Notes: a model not told the origin generated them from the letters alone. A DNA stretch of 24,708 bases from CAYMFD01 sp964389475 (GCA_964389475.1 CAYMFD010000051.1:1-24708), one strand, 5' to 3'; shown: positions 1 to 7,897, counted from the first letter of the stretch. Made by a program: numbers and translations.

Positions 1-16
1 CTGAGCCTGTCGAAGG
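1..16. repeat. Partial copy of dispersed TTCGAC-n-GCTCAG intergenic repeat
   Basis: The window opens with ctgagcctgtcgaagg. Read on the minus strand this gives CCTTCGACAGGCTCAG, that is TTCGAC, three bases, GCTCAG. The same half-motifs occur in the tandem array at 15030-15160, with spacers of three or four bases. I take it as one copy of a dispersed intergenic repeat, cut by the window edge. Its role is unknown. Confidence 0.45.
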
Positions 17-112
17 GTAGCTACCACGAGGCTTTTTGGCGAAATATGATGAAGAGTAAGGCAGAAAATAAGTGAAATTCTGTAGCAGAAATGGTATTAG
101 TAGTCTTTGTGC

Positions 113-1339
113 TTAATTAACACTGGCATCGATCGAGCCATCGTATACCTGTATCTCGACTTGGTCACCTTTATTGACGTCTTTGATACTCTTCGCTACT
201 CGACCGGCTTTGGTCAGAATGGCATAGCCACGCTTAAGCACCTCCTTAGGATCCATGATATTTACCAATTGCTCTAGGTGGTCTATATCCTGGCGGCGGG
301 TCGTGATGAGGTGCCTAGCAGCGACCTCTATGGTATTGTCAAAACTCTCGAGGTCACGATCTCTCTGGTTAATCAGGTGGCGGGCCATCAAAGACAGTCG
401 ACTGCTCAAGCTATCTAGCTGTGCAGCATGTTGCTGTACCTCTACCCTAGCCCCCTGCTGTATGCGCTGCGCGAGATCTATGATGGCAGACTCAAAGTGC
501 AGGTTAAACTCCACCAAGAAATCAGCCGCTGCGGTAGGCGTCTTTACGGAAGTATGCGCCACGATGTCGGCGACCGTATTGTCTATCTCGTGGCCTATAC
601 CCGTAAACACTGGTATGGGACAGGTGGCAATATGGTAGCCTATGTTGTAATTATCAAAGCCAGCTAGATCGAGTCGACTACCGCCACCACGTATGATGAC
701 GACGCAGTCGTAGTCCTCTGCTGCCGCTTTGATCTGCATGAGGGTTTGTACCACCTCCGCCTCGACCTTGACACCCTGGACGGCTACATGATACAGTGTC
801 GTATCAAAGGCATAGCCGTAGCTATTATCGTGTAACTGGTGCATAAAGTCTTTGTAACCTGCAGCCTGCTCTGAGCTGATTACAGCCACCCGCCTAAAGA
901 CGATCGGTAGATCTACAGCGGCATTATCGTACAGTATGCCCTCCGTCTTGAGCCGCTCTACGATCTGCTGTCGTTGCATTTCTAGTTGGCCGATCGTATA
1001 GGTAGGATCGATGTCGACGACATTGAGCTTGAGGCCGTACCGCTCGTGAAAGGCGACCTGAATCTTGAGCGACACCTGCGTACCGTCTTGCAATATGGCG
1101 TCATAGAGGTCTCCTAGCTTTTTCTTGATAAAGAGGTGATTTTTGTACCAGATAGTAGCTCCTGAGGTAGCGACAATATCGGTTTGTTCCTCGTTCTGCT
1201 GTATGAGCTCCATGTAGACCTGCCCTCTCGATGTCCTGATTTGAGATATTTCGCAAGTAATCCATACGGGATCTTCGAAGTTAAGCGCGACGACTTGCTT
1301 GATATATGTATTGAGCTCTAGGAGGGAGTAAGTATGCAT
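113..1339 (-). CDS. xseA: Exodeoxyribonuclease VII large subunit
   Basis: Catalytic subunit of exonuclease VII, which degrades single-stranded DNA from both ends into oligonucleotides during repair. With the start at 1339 the protein is 408 residues and begins MHTYSLLELNTYIKQV. That matches the usual family start, so I prefer it to the upstream in-frame ATG at 1408, which adds 23 residues unlike the family. The N-terminal 100 or so residues form the OB-fold nucleic-acid binding domain. The catalytic domain shows VAVISSEQAAGYKDF, then IIRGGGSRLDLAGFDN, then GIGHEIDNTVADIVAH and TPTAAADFLVEF, all family landmarks. The C-terminal third is helical and coiled-coil-like. It follows the SWIM gene on the same strand with a gap of about 100 bases, so the two may be cotranscribed. 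No small-subunit gene (xseB) is visible in the 112 bases downstream. No Shine-Dalgarno sequence is seen. Confidence 0.95.
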   Translation of the reverse strand: MHTYSLLELNTYIKQVVALNFEDPVWITCEISQIRTSRGQVYMELIQQNEEQTDIVATSGATIWYKNHLFIKKKLGDLYDAILQDGTQVSLKIQVAFHERYGLKLNVVDIDPTYTIGQLEMQRQQIVERLKTEGILYDNAAVDLPIVFRRVAVISSEQAAGYKDFMHQLHDNSYGYAFDTTLYHVAVQGVKVEAEVVQTLMQIKAAAEDYDCVVIIRGGGSRLDLAGFDNYNIGYHIATCPIPVFTGIGHEIDNTVADIVAHTSVKTPTAAADFLVEFNLHFESAIIDLAQRIQQGARVEVQQHAAQLDSLSSRLSLMARHLINQRDRDLESFDNTIEVAARHLITTRRQDIDHLEQLVNIMDPKEVLKRGYAILTKAGRVAKSIKDVNKGDQVEIQVYDGSIDASVN

Positions 1340-1360
1340 GGCGCTAAGATCAGAAAAAGT

Positions 1361-1374
1361 TAGGTGAGCACCTA
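1361..1374. repeat. Short inverted repeat upstream of xseA
   Basis: TAGGTG, two bases, CACCTA: a perfect 6-bp inverted repeat about 21 bases upstream of the preferred xseA start. It could be a small operator or chance. Its presence also suits an untranslated leader here rather than the longer coding start at 1408. Confidence 0.25.
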
Positions 1375-1441
1375 CCCAATTAGTACAACCAATGACAAAG
1401 CAGACCACTCACAACTTACCGACCAGCTCCTCTAGACAACT

Positions 1442-3082
1442 CTACGGCTGTAAAGTGGCCCTATGACCGAACTCTGCATCGAGCATCCTGATCAGTTTCT
1501 TAGTACTCGATACGGCACCCTCTCGCTCTAGATCTAGCATGAGGGCTCTGAGGTAGGCTTGGCTTTGTAGGCCTATGTGACTATTGAGGTAGTCCCGCAC
1601 CTGCTCGACATGGAGGTCGGCTAGGGCATCAGGCTCGTATACCTTGAGGTGGCTAGTATACTTAAGCGTCAGCTCTAGGTCGCCTATATCACGTAAGGCT
1701 TCTACGAGGGCGATCCAATCAAGGTCTCGCCTAAGTGCCTCAGTACGTACGGCAGCATTATCGATCTGCGATAGGACCTCGTCTCTGATCCTAGGCCAAC
1801 GGTCTACCTTGACGCTAGACTTAAGGAGGTCGAAGTATCGCAACTCGTAAGTCTGCAGGAAGGCCTCCATAGCCAGCTGTCGTAGTGGCCGCCGTGCCCC
1901 TTGATGATTGTATATCTCAACCAGCGTCTTGGTGATCGTGGGACTATTGTGCCCTAGAGATCGCAGGGTCTCTGTCAGGTAGCGAGCACTATCGTAGTCA
2001 TTGGCGGCGAGTAGGTTTCTGATCAACTGTGGCAAGAGAGCATGCAGGTCAACGGCCAGCGTCTTAACATCAGGCGTATCCCCTAAGTGGAGCTGTAGTC
2101 GTAGTCTTACTGCATACAGTATTGCTAGTTCGGCCGCTTCGTCTCTATCCTCGATGATGGCCTCCGTAGTCGCCAACAGTGCCGCTGACCGCTCCGCCGA
2201 TAAGTCACCATAGCGAAGTAGTAGCTCCAGCGGATTAAGTAGTACGGATCGATAGACGTAGTAGCTCAACTGTCCAACAGCAAGGATGGTCTCTACAAGC
2301 TCTCCCCGTAGGCTAGGTGATATCTGCGCCTTGAGCATATCACGGGCCACCTGCTGCAATCTAAAGGCCAGCTCATCAATAGCCTTGCCCTGGAGGTCGC
2401 TGTGGCGGTATACGTATTCATTCTTCTCGGAGCAGGCTCGCCAGATATCTAGGGCTTCGATATAGTCGCCGAGGACGATGGCATCCTCTAGCTGATCTAC
2501 AAGCTCTGTCGCAGCATGTGCATACAGACGGACCTGCGTGGCAGTAAGGTGGACTTGGGCAGTCTGTACTGGCTTGATAACAGAGGTCAATATCTGCTTG
2601 TACTTATTCTTAGCATCGACAGCATCCACCTGCCGAGCAAAGTGGGCCTTGAGCAGTGTACCAAATGCCTTATCCTTTTTGGCATAGCCCTGTACGAATC
2701 GGACCAACTCATCTTTATCGATTTGCTGCAGGACATCATTGATAGTGAGCTTCTTGGCGGATCGCTTTCGTTCCTTGCTACTGGCCTTTTGGGATTCTTC
2801 CTCCTGTACTTGTCGACGCAGGCCAAAGAGAGCTGCTACCACATGGCGACAAGCCTTGTATCGGTCATGTTGCATGCAGTCACAGGTCGTGGCTCGGCTC
2901 TTTAAGCGTGGCTTTAGTAGCTCTACTTCGTGGGTAGCCGTAGCATCTTCTACCGTGACAACGTACAGTTTCTTGTCGACCTTACGGATCGCCTGTACAG
3001 CCGCCGCATCATATAGGGCTTCTCCCTGGACGACTAACTCATCAGGATATCCTAGCTCAAAAAAATCTAAGGATCGACTCAT
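1442..3082 (-). CDS. SWIM zinc-finger domain protein
   Basis: A 546-residue protein with a SWIM zinc finger near its N terminus: Cys67, Cys69, Cys78 and His80 give the CxCx(8)CxH pattern (TTCDCMQHDRYKACRHVVAA). SWIM domains bind DNA or protein and occur in bacterial SNF2-type ATPases and stand-alone proteins. After a basic, Lys/Ser-rich linker (about residues 95-112) the rest, to residue 546, is Leu/Ala-rich and appears all-helical, like a TPR or HEAT-type solenoid. No ATPase or nuclease motif is visible. No SNF2 helicase gene, the commonest partner, lies next to it. The next gene on the strand is xseA, which is compatible with a DNA-related role, but that is only context. The start at 3082 lies eight bases from a -7 promoter box, implying a very short leader. 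The specific function is unknown. Confidence 0.75.
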   Translation of the reverse strand: MSRSLDFFELGYPDELVVQGEALYDAAAVQAIRKVDKKLYVVTVEDATATHEVELLKPRLKSRATTCDCMQHDRYKACRHVVAALFGLRRQVQEEESQKASSKERKRSAKKLTINDVLQQIDKDELVRFVQGYAKKDKAFGTLLKAHFARQVDAVDAKNKYKQILTSVIKPVQTAQVHLTATQVRLYAHAATELVDQLEDAIVLGDYIEALDIWRACSEKNEYVYRHSDLQGKAIDELAFRLQQVARDMLKAQISPSLRGELVETILAVGQLSYYVYRSVLLNPLELLLRYGDLSAERSAALLATTEAIIEDRDEAAELAILYAVRLRLQLHLGDTPDVKTLAVDLHALLPQLIRNLLAANDYDSARYLTETLRSLGHNSPTITKTLVEIYNHQGARRPLRQLAMEAFLQTYELRYFDLLKSSVKVDRWPRIRDEVLSQIDNAAVRTEALRRDLDWIALVEALRDIGDLELTLKYTSHLKVYEPDALADLHVEQVRDYLNSHIGLQSQAYLRALMLDLEREGAVSSTKKLIRMLDAEFGHRATLQP

Positions 3083-3090
3083 ATCATTGC

Positions 3091-3098
3091 CAAAGGTA
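3091..3098 (-). promoter_or_regulatory. -7 box (TACCTTTG) before the SWIM gene
   Basis: On the minus strand this is TACCTTTG, a perfect match to the Bacteroidota -7 consensus TAnnTTTG. It lies only eight bases before the ATG, so transcription would begin almost at the start codon. No TTG -33 element is seen at the expected distance. The leaderless or near-leaderless reading is inference. Confidence 0.45.
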
Positions 3099-3764
3099 GC
3101 CCACCATCATTAATAATATGACTTCTATGATGAGTAAGGCTACAGCGACCTTACCTCAAATCACGAGGGTGATTGTCGCATACATCGGTCTTAGATTGAC
3201 TACAAAGGAAATCTGGTAGTCCTCTGTAGATGTTAATCAGAACTTTAATCTCTTATCCAGTGTCGGAAAGGCCCGACTAGCCTCCTTCTTTTGCTCTGAT
3301 CAAAAGAAGGCAAAAATCATGTCGCTGTAAGGAGCTTATTGACCTTAACGATTATTCCCAAAACTGCTTAATTCATAGTATATCCTGCTTTCAACACTAA
3401 GCTATCGAGGTCAATATCGATCTAGAGTCGTATCAAAATTGCTCTTATTTTTCTTATGCACAGAAAACTACAACCCATTGACAAGCGCCATTCTATTACG
3501 TTACACTAGGTTATCACTAGCTCCTATGAAAAATCGCACATTTTGTCGCCTCTTGATCTAGCTCTGTACAGCGACAGAAAACTGAATGCTGTCGATCACT
3601 TCTCACACCCTTAAAACCAAAAGCTCTATCGTCTCGCTCAAGTAAAAAGACAGGTATACCATGTTTTATTAGCTCTGCTTTCGAATCAACCTGCAAGCAC
3701 TTCTACCTATTCAAAAACCAATAGAGCTAAAACAGCTACACTGGTGGGCTCGAAGCACGATACG
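3099..3764. other. Gene-free stretch
   Basis: No supported coding region on either strand. The longest candidate I looked at, 33 codons from an ATG at 3118, has no recognisable features. The stretch is richer in A and T than the flanking genes and holds one strong hairpin (3284-3310). I see no tRNA, riboswitch or degraded gene. A small RNA cannot be excluded. Confidence 0.5.
3284..3310. repeat. Perfect 10-bp hairpin in intergenic DNA
   Basis: CCTTCTTTTG, a seven-base loop, then CAAAAGAAGG, followed by gcaaaaa. The arms match perfectly. It is far from any gene end (more than 200 bases from the SWIM gene start, about 600 from the end of htrA) and has no T-run directly after the stem on either strand. 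It therefore looks more like a dispersed palindromic intergenic element than a terminator. Confidence 0.5.
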
Positions 3765-3806
3765 AAAAAAGGGCTGATCAACCGTCTCAAAACGATTAAT
3801 CAGCCC
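3765..3806 (-). terminator. Rho-independent terminator of htrA
   Basis: On the minus strand, about 90 bases after the htrA stop, GGGCTGAT and ATCAGCCC form an 8-bp stem. Partly complementary bases sit in the interval, and six T follow immediately (the plus-strand aaaaaa at 3765-3770). This is the classical intrinsic terminator layout in the htrA direction. Confidence 0.75.
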
Positions 3807-3898
3807 AAACCAATCCTTAAAAAATCACTTCCTCCTTATCTACCATTTAGGTCTTAAAAAACCTTAGGTGATCTGTGTCACCGTAAATGGTAGCTATA

Positions 3899-5392
3899 TT
3901 ACATACCAAAAGCGTAGTAGTACGGTTTGTCGTCCCGCTTGTATCTACCTTCTAGCATTACACCACCTTTTCGCTTCTTCAGCTTCTTAGTCAGTTCTTC
4001 TACAGACTTGACCTTATCGCCATCTACACGGGTGATGACAAAACCAGGCTGCATGGTGGTCTCTCGACTCAGCTTACCTCGCTGTATATCCTTGACGACA
4101 ACGCCGCCATCTATACCCATCGCTTTACGATCCTCCTCCGAGAGCGGTTCGAAGTCTGCACCGAGGATACCTGCTACACTTTTCTCCTCTGGCTTGACAA
4201 TGCCTGTACCACCATCTCTGCTCTTAAGCGTTACGACGAAGTCTCGCTCCTTACCCTGACGATTGACGGTTACGGCTACCTGGTCACCTGGTCTCTTGTT
4301 GGCGATACGTTCTTGCAAGACAGGACTAGTGGGTGTCTCCACCTCATCTACTGCCACGATGATATCACCTGATTGTATGCCCGCATCTGCAGCAGCGCTT
4401 GCAACCATGGTACTATCTACATACACCCCGTAGGTGATATCTAGGTCTTTGTTATCTGCTAGAGCTCCATCTACATTTCTTATCATCACACCTAGCACGC
4501 CACGCTGTACGTTGCCATATTCGCGGAGGTCAGTGATCACCTTGCCCACTAGGTTACTCGGCACGGCGAATCCATATCCTGAATAGCTACCCGTAGGACT
4601 GCTGATTGCCGTGTTAATACCTATGAGCTGGCCATCTAGATTGACTAGTGCCCCGCCGCTGTTACCAGGGTTAATCGCAGCATCTGTCTGTATAAAACTC
4701 TCTATCGCATACTGCTCTCGCAGAATATTGATACTGCGACCCGTGGCGCTGACGATCCCTGCGGTGACAGTACTTGTTAGGTCAAACGGATTACCTACTG
4801 CCATCACCCACTGACCAGTCTTGACCACGTCGCTATCGGCAAATGTCAGGTGACTCAGACCATCTACATCGATCTTCAGCAGTGCAAGGTCCGTAGTCGG
4901 ATCTGTACCCACGATATCTGCATCGAACACCCGATTGTCATTGAGTACGATCTCTATATCGTCGGCGTTGTCGATCACGTGATTATTGGTCACGATATAT
5001 CCATCACTGCTGATCAGTACACCGCTACCCGACCCCATAGATTGTCGCCCATTAGGTGCTTGCTGGCGCGGCGCATCTGGCATCTCAAAGAAGTCACCCC
5101 AAGGGCTATTCTTAAACATATCATCAAATGGACTGCCTCCTCGCTGCCGAGCTATCGCTCGGCCGCTACTCTTTATGTGTACGACGGCGTCGGTCACCTG
5201 CTCTGCTACCACTGTAAAATCAAGCGGCGCAAAATTACCACCTGCTCCCTTGGTATATAATACAGGGCTGGCTGTTTGTGGGCTTTCGACCTTGTAGGTT
5301 ACTGGCTCTGGCTGTGTTGACTGCCATGCCCAAAACGTAAGGGTACTAGCTAACACTGCAACTGTTGTTGTTAGTATCAAATGCTTTTTCAT
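3899..5392 (-). CDS. htrA: Periplasmic serine protease, HtrA/DegP/DegQ family
   Basis: Envelope quality-control protease and chaperone that degrades misfolded periplasmic proteins. It has 497 residues, usual for a two-PDZ HtrA. Residues 5-24 form a hydrophobic signal or anchor segment with no clear AxA cleavage site. The trypsin-like domain runs from about residue 55 to 280, with the triad visible as His138 (VTNNHVID), Asp168 (TTDLALLKID) and Ser245 (NPGNSGGALVN). A Gln/Gly/Pro-rich loop at about 81-120 corresponds to the LA loop. Two PDZ domains follow, at about 285-390 and 400-497, the second starting near GILGADFEPL. The gene stands alone with its own downstream terminator. The upstream leader runs into an assembly gap after about 100 bases, and no clear promoter box is seen in what remains. 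The start has MKK and a hydrophobic core as expected for a signal sequence. Confidence 0.95.
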   Translation of the reverse strand: MKKHLILTTTVAVLASTLTFWAWQSTQPEPVTYKVESPQTASPVLYTKGAGGNFAPLDFTVVAEQVTDAVVHIKSSGRAIARQRGGSPFDDMFKNSPWGDFFEMPDAPRQQAPNGRQSMGSGSGVLISSDGYIVTNNHVIDNADDIEIVLNDNRVFDADIVGTDPTTDLALLKIDVDGLSHLTFADSDVVKTGQWVMAVGNPFDLTSTVTAGIVSATGRSINILREQYAIESFIQTDAAINPGNSGGALVNLDGQLIGINTAISSPTGSYSGYGFAVPSNLVGKVITDLREYGNVQRGVLGVMIRNVDGALADNKDLDITYGVYVDSTMVASAAADAGIQSGDIIVAVDEVETPTSPVLQERIANKRPGDQVAVTVNRQGKERDFVVTLKSRDGGTGIVKPEEKSVAGILGADFEPLSEEDRKAMGIDGGVVVKDIQRGKLSRETTMQPGFVITRVDGDKVKSVEELTKKLKKRKGGVMLEGRYKRDDKPYYYAFGM

Positions 5393-5495
5393 ATGGCTTA
5401 TAGTTGATGATTGATTGTAATGAAAGTAGAACCCTAACTTGATACTTCGGCTGATCGTCTAAAGGCTTGTTGGGTTTAAAAATTCTTTAACGATC

Positions 5496-5595
5496 NNNNN
5501 NNNNNNNNNNNNNNNNNNNNNNNNNNNNNNNNNNNNNNNNNNNNNNNNNNNNNNNNNNNNNNNNNNNNNNNNNNNNNNNNNNNNNNNNNNNNNNN
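5496..5595. other. Assembly gap (100 N)
   Basis: Exactly 100 N, the conventional filler for a scaffold gap of unknown size. The real distance between htrA and rpe is therefore unknown, and a gene could be missing. The right-hand edge is an imperfect palindrome, the sort of repeat that can break a short-read assembly. Confidence 0.98.
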
Positions 5596-5596
5596 C

Positions 5597-5648
5597 CCAG
5601 GTTTCGCTTTGCAAGTCTCGCAGCGCTACAAGCGCTAAGCAGACCTGG
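5597..5648. repeat. Imperfect palindrome at the gap edge
   Basis: Outer arms CCAGGT (5597-5602) and ACCTGG (5643-5648), inner pairing GCTT (5606-5609) with AAGC (5637-5640), and at the tip two AGCGCT copies (5622-5627, 5631-5636) separated by ACA. The 5' side carries extra unpaired bases. It resembles a dispersed intergenic palindrome. A structural RNA or terminator role is not supported, since no T-run follows. Confidence 0.55.
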
Positions 5649-5674
5649 AGGCCAAGTATCCAAATTACTCCCTT

Positions 5675-5716
5675 ATCCGATATCGGACATCTGAAATCCG
5701 AAATCTGTTATCTCAT
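5675..5716. repeat. Six-copy heptamer tandem repeat, consensus ATCYGAA
   Basis: Six consecutive 7-base units: ATCCGAT, ATCGGAC, ATCTGAA, ATCCGAA, ATCTGTT, ATCTCAT. The first three positions are invariant ATC; the rest vary around YGAA. The array ends 13 bases before the rpe -7 box, so it covers the position expected for upstream promoter contacts. It may be a degenerate microsatellite or phased binding sites. Confidence 0.6.
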
Positions 5717-5729
5717 AAACACAAAAGAC

Positions 5730-5737
5730 TACCTTTG
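5730..5737 (+). promoter_or_regulatory. -7 box (TACCTTTG) before rpe
   Basis: Perfect TAnnTTTG match, 31 bases upstream of the rpe ATG at 5769. No TTG is visible at the usual -33 distance; the heptamer array occupies that place. It probably drives rpe and the closely spaced ppa and glycosyltransferase genes. Confidence 0.5.
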
Positions 5738-5768
5738 CCATCGATCATAAAAAACGTCGTTGTCACCT

Positions 5769-6437
5769 ATGGCTCACATTATCGCACCTTCCCTACTGGC
5801 AGCTGATTTTGGTAATTTAGAAAGGGATCTCACTATGATCAATAATAGTGAAGCGGACTGGCTACATATTGATATTATGGATGGCGTATTTGTGCCTAAT
5901 ATCAGTTATGGCCAGAGTATTACCAAGCGGGTAGCTGAGTTGTGTGATAAGCCGCTAGACGTCCACTTGATGATCACGCAGCCAGAGCGATACATCACGT
6001 CTTTTAGAGATGCTGGAGCAGAGATTATCACGGTACATGCGGAGGCATGCGACCACCTACATAGAGTCGTGCATCAGATCAAAGAGTCGGGTGCCAAGGC
6101 GGGAGTAGCGCTTAATCCACACACGCCAGTCAGCGTAGTCGAAAACCTACTCGAAGACCTAGACCTCGTGCTATTGATGTCTGTCAATCCTGGTTTCGGT
6201 GGCCAGAAATTCATCTATCAGACGATCAACAAAGTGCGGAAGCTGCATACGATGATTACCGATGTCAATAGTTCGGCGATTATCGAAATAGACGGTGGTG
6301 TAGGATTGCAAAATGCAGAGTCCCTACTCAAGGTTGGCGCTAGAGCTCTAGTCGCCGGCAGCAGCGTATTTAAGTCTAGCGATCCTCTAGACACCATTTC
6401 GAAACTTAAGTCTATCGGCCAGCATACCCTGGCATAA
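5769..6437 (+). CDS. rpe: Ribulose-phosphate 3-epimerase
   Basis: Interconverts ribulose 5-phosphate and xylulose 5-phosphate in the pentose phosphate pathway, in the cytoplasm. The protein is 222 residues from the ATG at 5769, the normal size for this TIM-barrel enzyme. An in-frame TTG three codons upstream (5760) is a weaker start: MAHIIAPSLLAADF is the standard family N terminus. Visible family landmarks are Ser8 in APSLLAADF, the metal-site motif HIDIMDG (His33, Asp35, Met37), DVHLM with His66, NPGFGGQKF, and EIDGGVG near residue 177. It is followed by ppa after 13 bases and is likely cotranscribed with it. A -7 promoter box lies 31 bases upstream. Confidence 0.95.
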   Translation: MAHIIAPSLLAADFGNLERDLTMINNSEADWLHIDIMDGVFVPNISYGQSITKRVAELCDKPLDVHLMITQPERYITSFRDAGAEIITVHAEACDHLHRVVHQIKESGAKAGVALNPHTPVSVVENLLEDLDLVLLMSVNPGFGGQKFIYQTINKVRKLHTMITDVNSSAIIEIDGGVGLQNAESLLKVGARALVAGSSVFKSSDPLDTISKLKSIGQHTLA

Positions 6438-6450
6438 AAGCACAATAAAT

Positions 6451-6987
6451 ATGGCAATGAATCCATGGCATGATGTCTCTTACGGGCCAGATGTACCTGA
6501 AATCGTAGAGGCAATCATCGAAATACCTAAGGGCAGTAGGTCGAAGTATGAACTAGACAAAGAAACGGGCATGTTACGTCTAGATCGTGTACTCTACTCC
6601 TCGGTATACTACCCGGCCAACTATGGCTTTATACCACGTACCTACTGCGAGGATAAAGACCCGCTAGACATCCTCGTCCTATCTCAGGTAAAGGTCTTAC
6701 CGATGTGTATACAACGAGCTAAGGTAATCGGTGTCATGAAGATGATCGACGGCGGAGAGGCCGATGATAAGATTATCGCCGTCAGCCCCGATGATCGCAG
6801 TGTCAGCCACATCGAAGATATATCAGACCTGCCCGACCACTTCATCAGAGAGCTACGAGCCTTTTTCGAGGATTACAAAAAGCTCGAAAATAAAACAGTC
6901 GAAGTAGAAGATTTTGGCAATCGAGAGGTAGCGAAGAAAGTAGTCATGCAAGCCATTAAGGACTACGAGGACTTTATCACAGAATAG
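6451..6987 (+). CDS. ppa: Inorganic pyrophosphatase, family I
   Basis: Hydrolyses pyrophosphate to phosphate, pulling biosynthetic reactions forward; soluble and Mg-dependent. It has 178 residues, within the usual family I range. Family motifs are IEIPKGSRSKYE (about 23-34), YPANYGFIPRTY (54-65) and the signature EDKDPLDILVL (67-77), which holds metal-binding aspartates. A second in-frame ATG two codons downstream (6457, giving MNPWHDVSYG) is an equally plausible start. It lies 13 bases after rpe and 2 bases before the glycosyltransferase, indicating one transcript. Confidence 0.95.
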   Translation: MAMNPWHDVSYGPDVPEIVEAIIEIPKGSRSKYELDKETGMLRLDRVLYSSVYYPANYGFIPRTYCEDKDPLDILVLSQVKVLPMCIQRAKVIGVMKMIDGGEADDKIIAVSPDDRSVSHIEDISDLPDHFIRELRAFFEDYKKLENKTVEVEDFGNREVAKKVVMQAIKDYEDFITE

Positions 6988-6989
6988 TC

Positions 6990-7883
6990 GTGCACCTCAC
7001 TATCTGTATACCTGTCTATCAGGTAGACGTCACCCCGCTCGTCCATGATCTCATATCACAGGCAGAGCGGCTATCAATCGGCTGGGATATCGTATGCATG
7101 GATGACTGCTCTGATGTTGACATCCGATCTATTAATAGACCTGTACTGCAGACCCTCTACAATGTCTCATACATAGAACTAAGCGAAAATCTAGGACGGA
7201 GCAAGATCAGAAACTGGCTGGCTAAGACTGCTCGCGGCTCTCACCTACTGTACATTGATGCGGATAGTGGAATTGTAAGCAACGACTATCTGCAACGATA
7301 TGCTGACCACCTACCTGCCGATGCCATCTACGGCGGGAGGACCTACCAGCAAAAGCAACCGTCAATGGACTACCTGCTCCACTGGCGCTACGGCAGTCGG
7401 TACGAGGACCGCAGTGTCAAGCAGCGTCAGCGTGATCCAGCACACACCTTCCTGACCTGTAATTGCCTAGTTTCTGCTGAGGTCGTCAAGGCTATACCCT
7501 TTGACGAATCTATAAATGGTTATGGATACGAAGACCTCGTACTTGCCGAATACATCAGTTCAGCGGGCTATAGCATTCGGCACATTGACAACCCAATTGT
7601 TCATCTAGAATTAGACAATAACTCAGCATTTTTAGTTAAGTCAAAAGAAGCCATCCGAAACCTACATCTATTGACAAGGGAAGGACGACTATCACCGACA
7701 CGACTAGTACGGTGGGCCAGAACTGCTATCGAATGGGAGGTAGCTGATATCCTAAGTAGGATACTAGCCTCCGTAGCTGATAGATGGATCGGAGAGCTAA
7801 AGAGGGGCAAGGGTAGCCTCATCAAGCTGCAACTACTCAAGCTGCATTGGCTATTGGGCATAAAAAAAGAGTCTAGCAACTAA
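6990..7883 (+). CDS. Family 2 glycosyltransferase
   Basis: A 297-residue GT-A fold glycosyltransferase, probably transferring a sugar from a nucleotide donor to a cell-surface glycan; donor and acceptor are not predictable from sequence. The N terminus MHLTICIPVYQ is the standard GT2 start. Asp38-Asp39 in CMDDCSD and the DxD motif YIDADSG (Asp90, Asp92) would bind the nucleotide and metal. NGYGYEDLVLAEYI (176-189) is the acceptor-side ED motif seen in GT2 and galactosyltransferase C-terminal domains. It begins with GTG, two bases after the ppa stop; no better start is near. The last 55 residues are basic and amphipathic with no transmembrane segment, so peripheral membrane association is possible. 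The final codons lie within a shared transcription terminator hairpin. Confidence 0.85.
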   Translation: MHLTICIPVYQVDVTPLVHDLISQAERLSIGWDIVCMDDCSDVDIRSINRPVLQTLYNVSYIELSENLGRSKIRNWLAKTARGSHLLYIDADSGIVSNDYLQRYADHLPADAIYGGRTYQQKQPSMDYLLHWRYGSRYEDRSVKQRQRDPAHTFLTCNCLVSAEVVKAIPFDESINGYGYEDLVLAEYISSAGYSIRHIDNPIVHLELDNNSAFLVKSKEAIRNLHLLTREGRLSPTRLVRWARTAIEWEVADILSRILASVADRWIGELKRGKGSLIKLQLLKLHWLLGIKKESSN

Positions 7884-7897
7884 TGTCGCTAGACTCT
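7862..7897. terminator. Bidirectional terminator between convergent genes
   Basis: AGAGTCTAGC (7868-7877) and GCTAGACTCT (7888-7897) form a perfect 10-bp stem with a 10-base loop. On the minus strand the stem is followed by seven T, a strong terminator for the lipoprotein gene that ends at 7920. On the plus strand only a weaker T-rich stretch follows. The glycosyltransferase stop codon (7881-7883) lies in the loop. Confidence 0.75.

Noticed and set aside
255..667. Overlapping plus-strand open frames inside xseA
   Set aside because: They are antisense to a clearly conserved gene, with low-complexity translations and no family features.
3118..3219. 33-codon open frame starting ATG-ACT-TCT in the gene-free stretch
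   Set aside because: No promoter box, no signal peptide or domain, and the composition is that of the surrounding non-coding DNA.
4850..5260. Plus-strand open frame of 136 codons opposite htrA
   Set aside because: Antisense to the HtrA protease domain; no promoter, and the translation shows no known motif.
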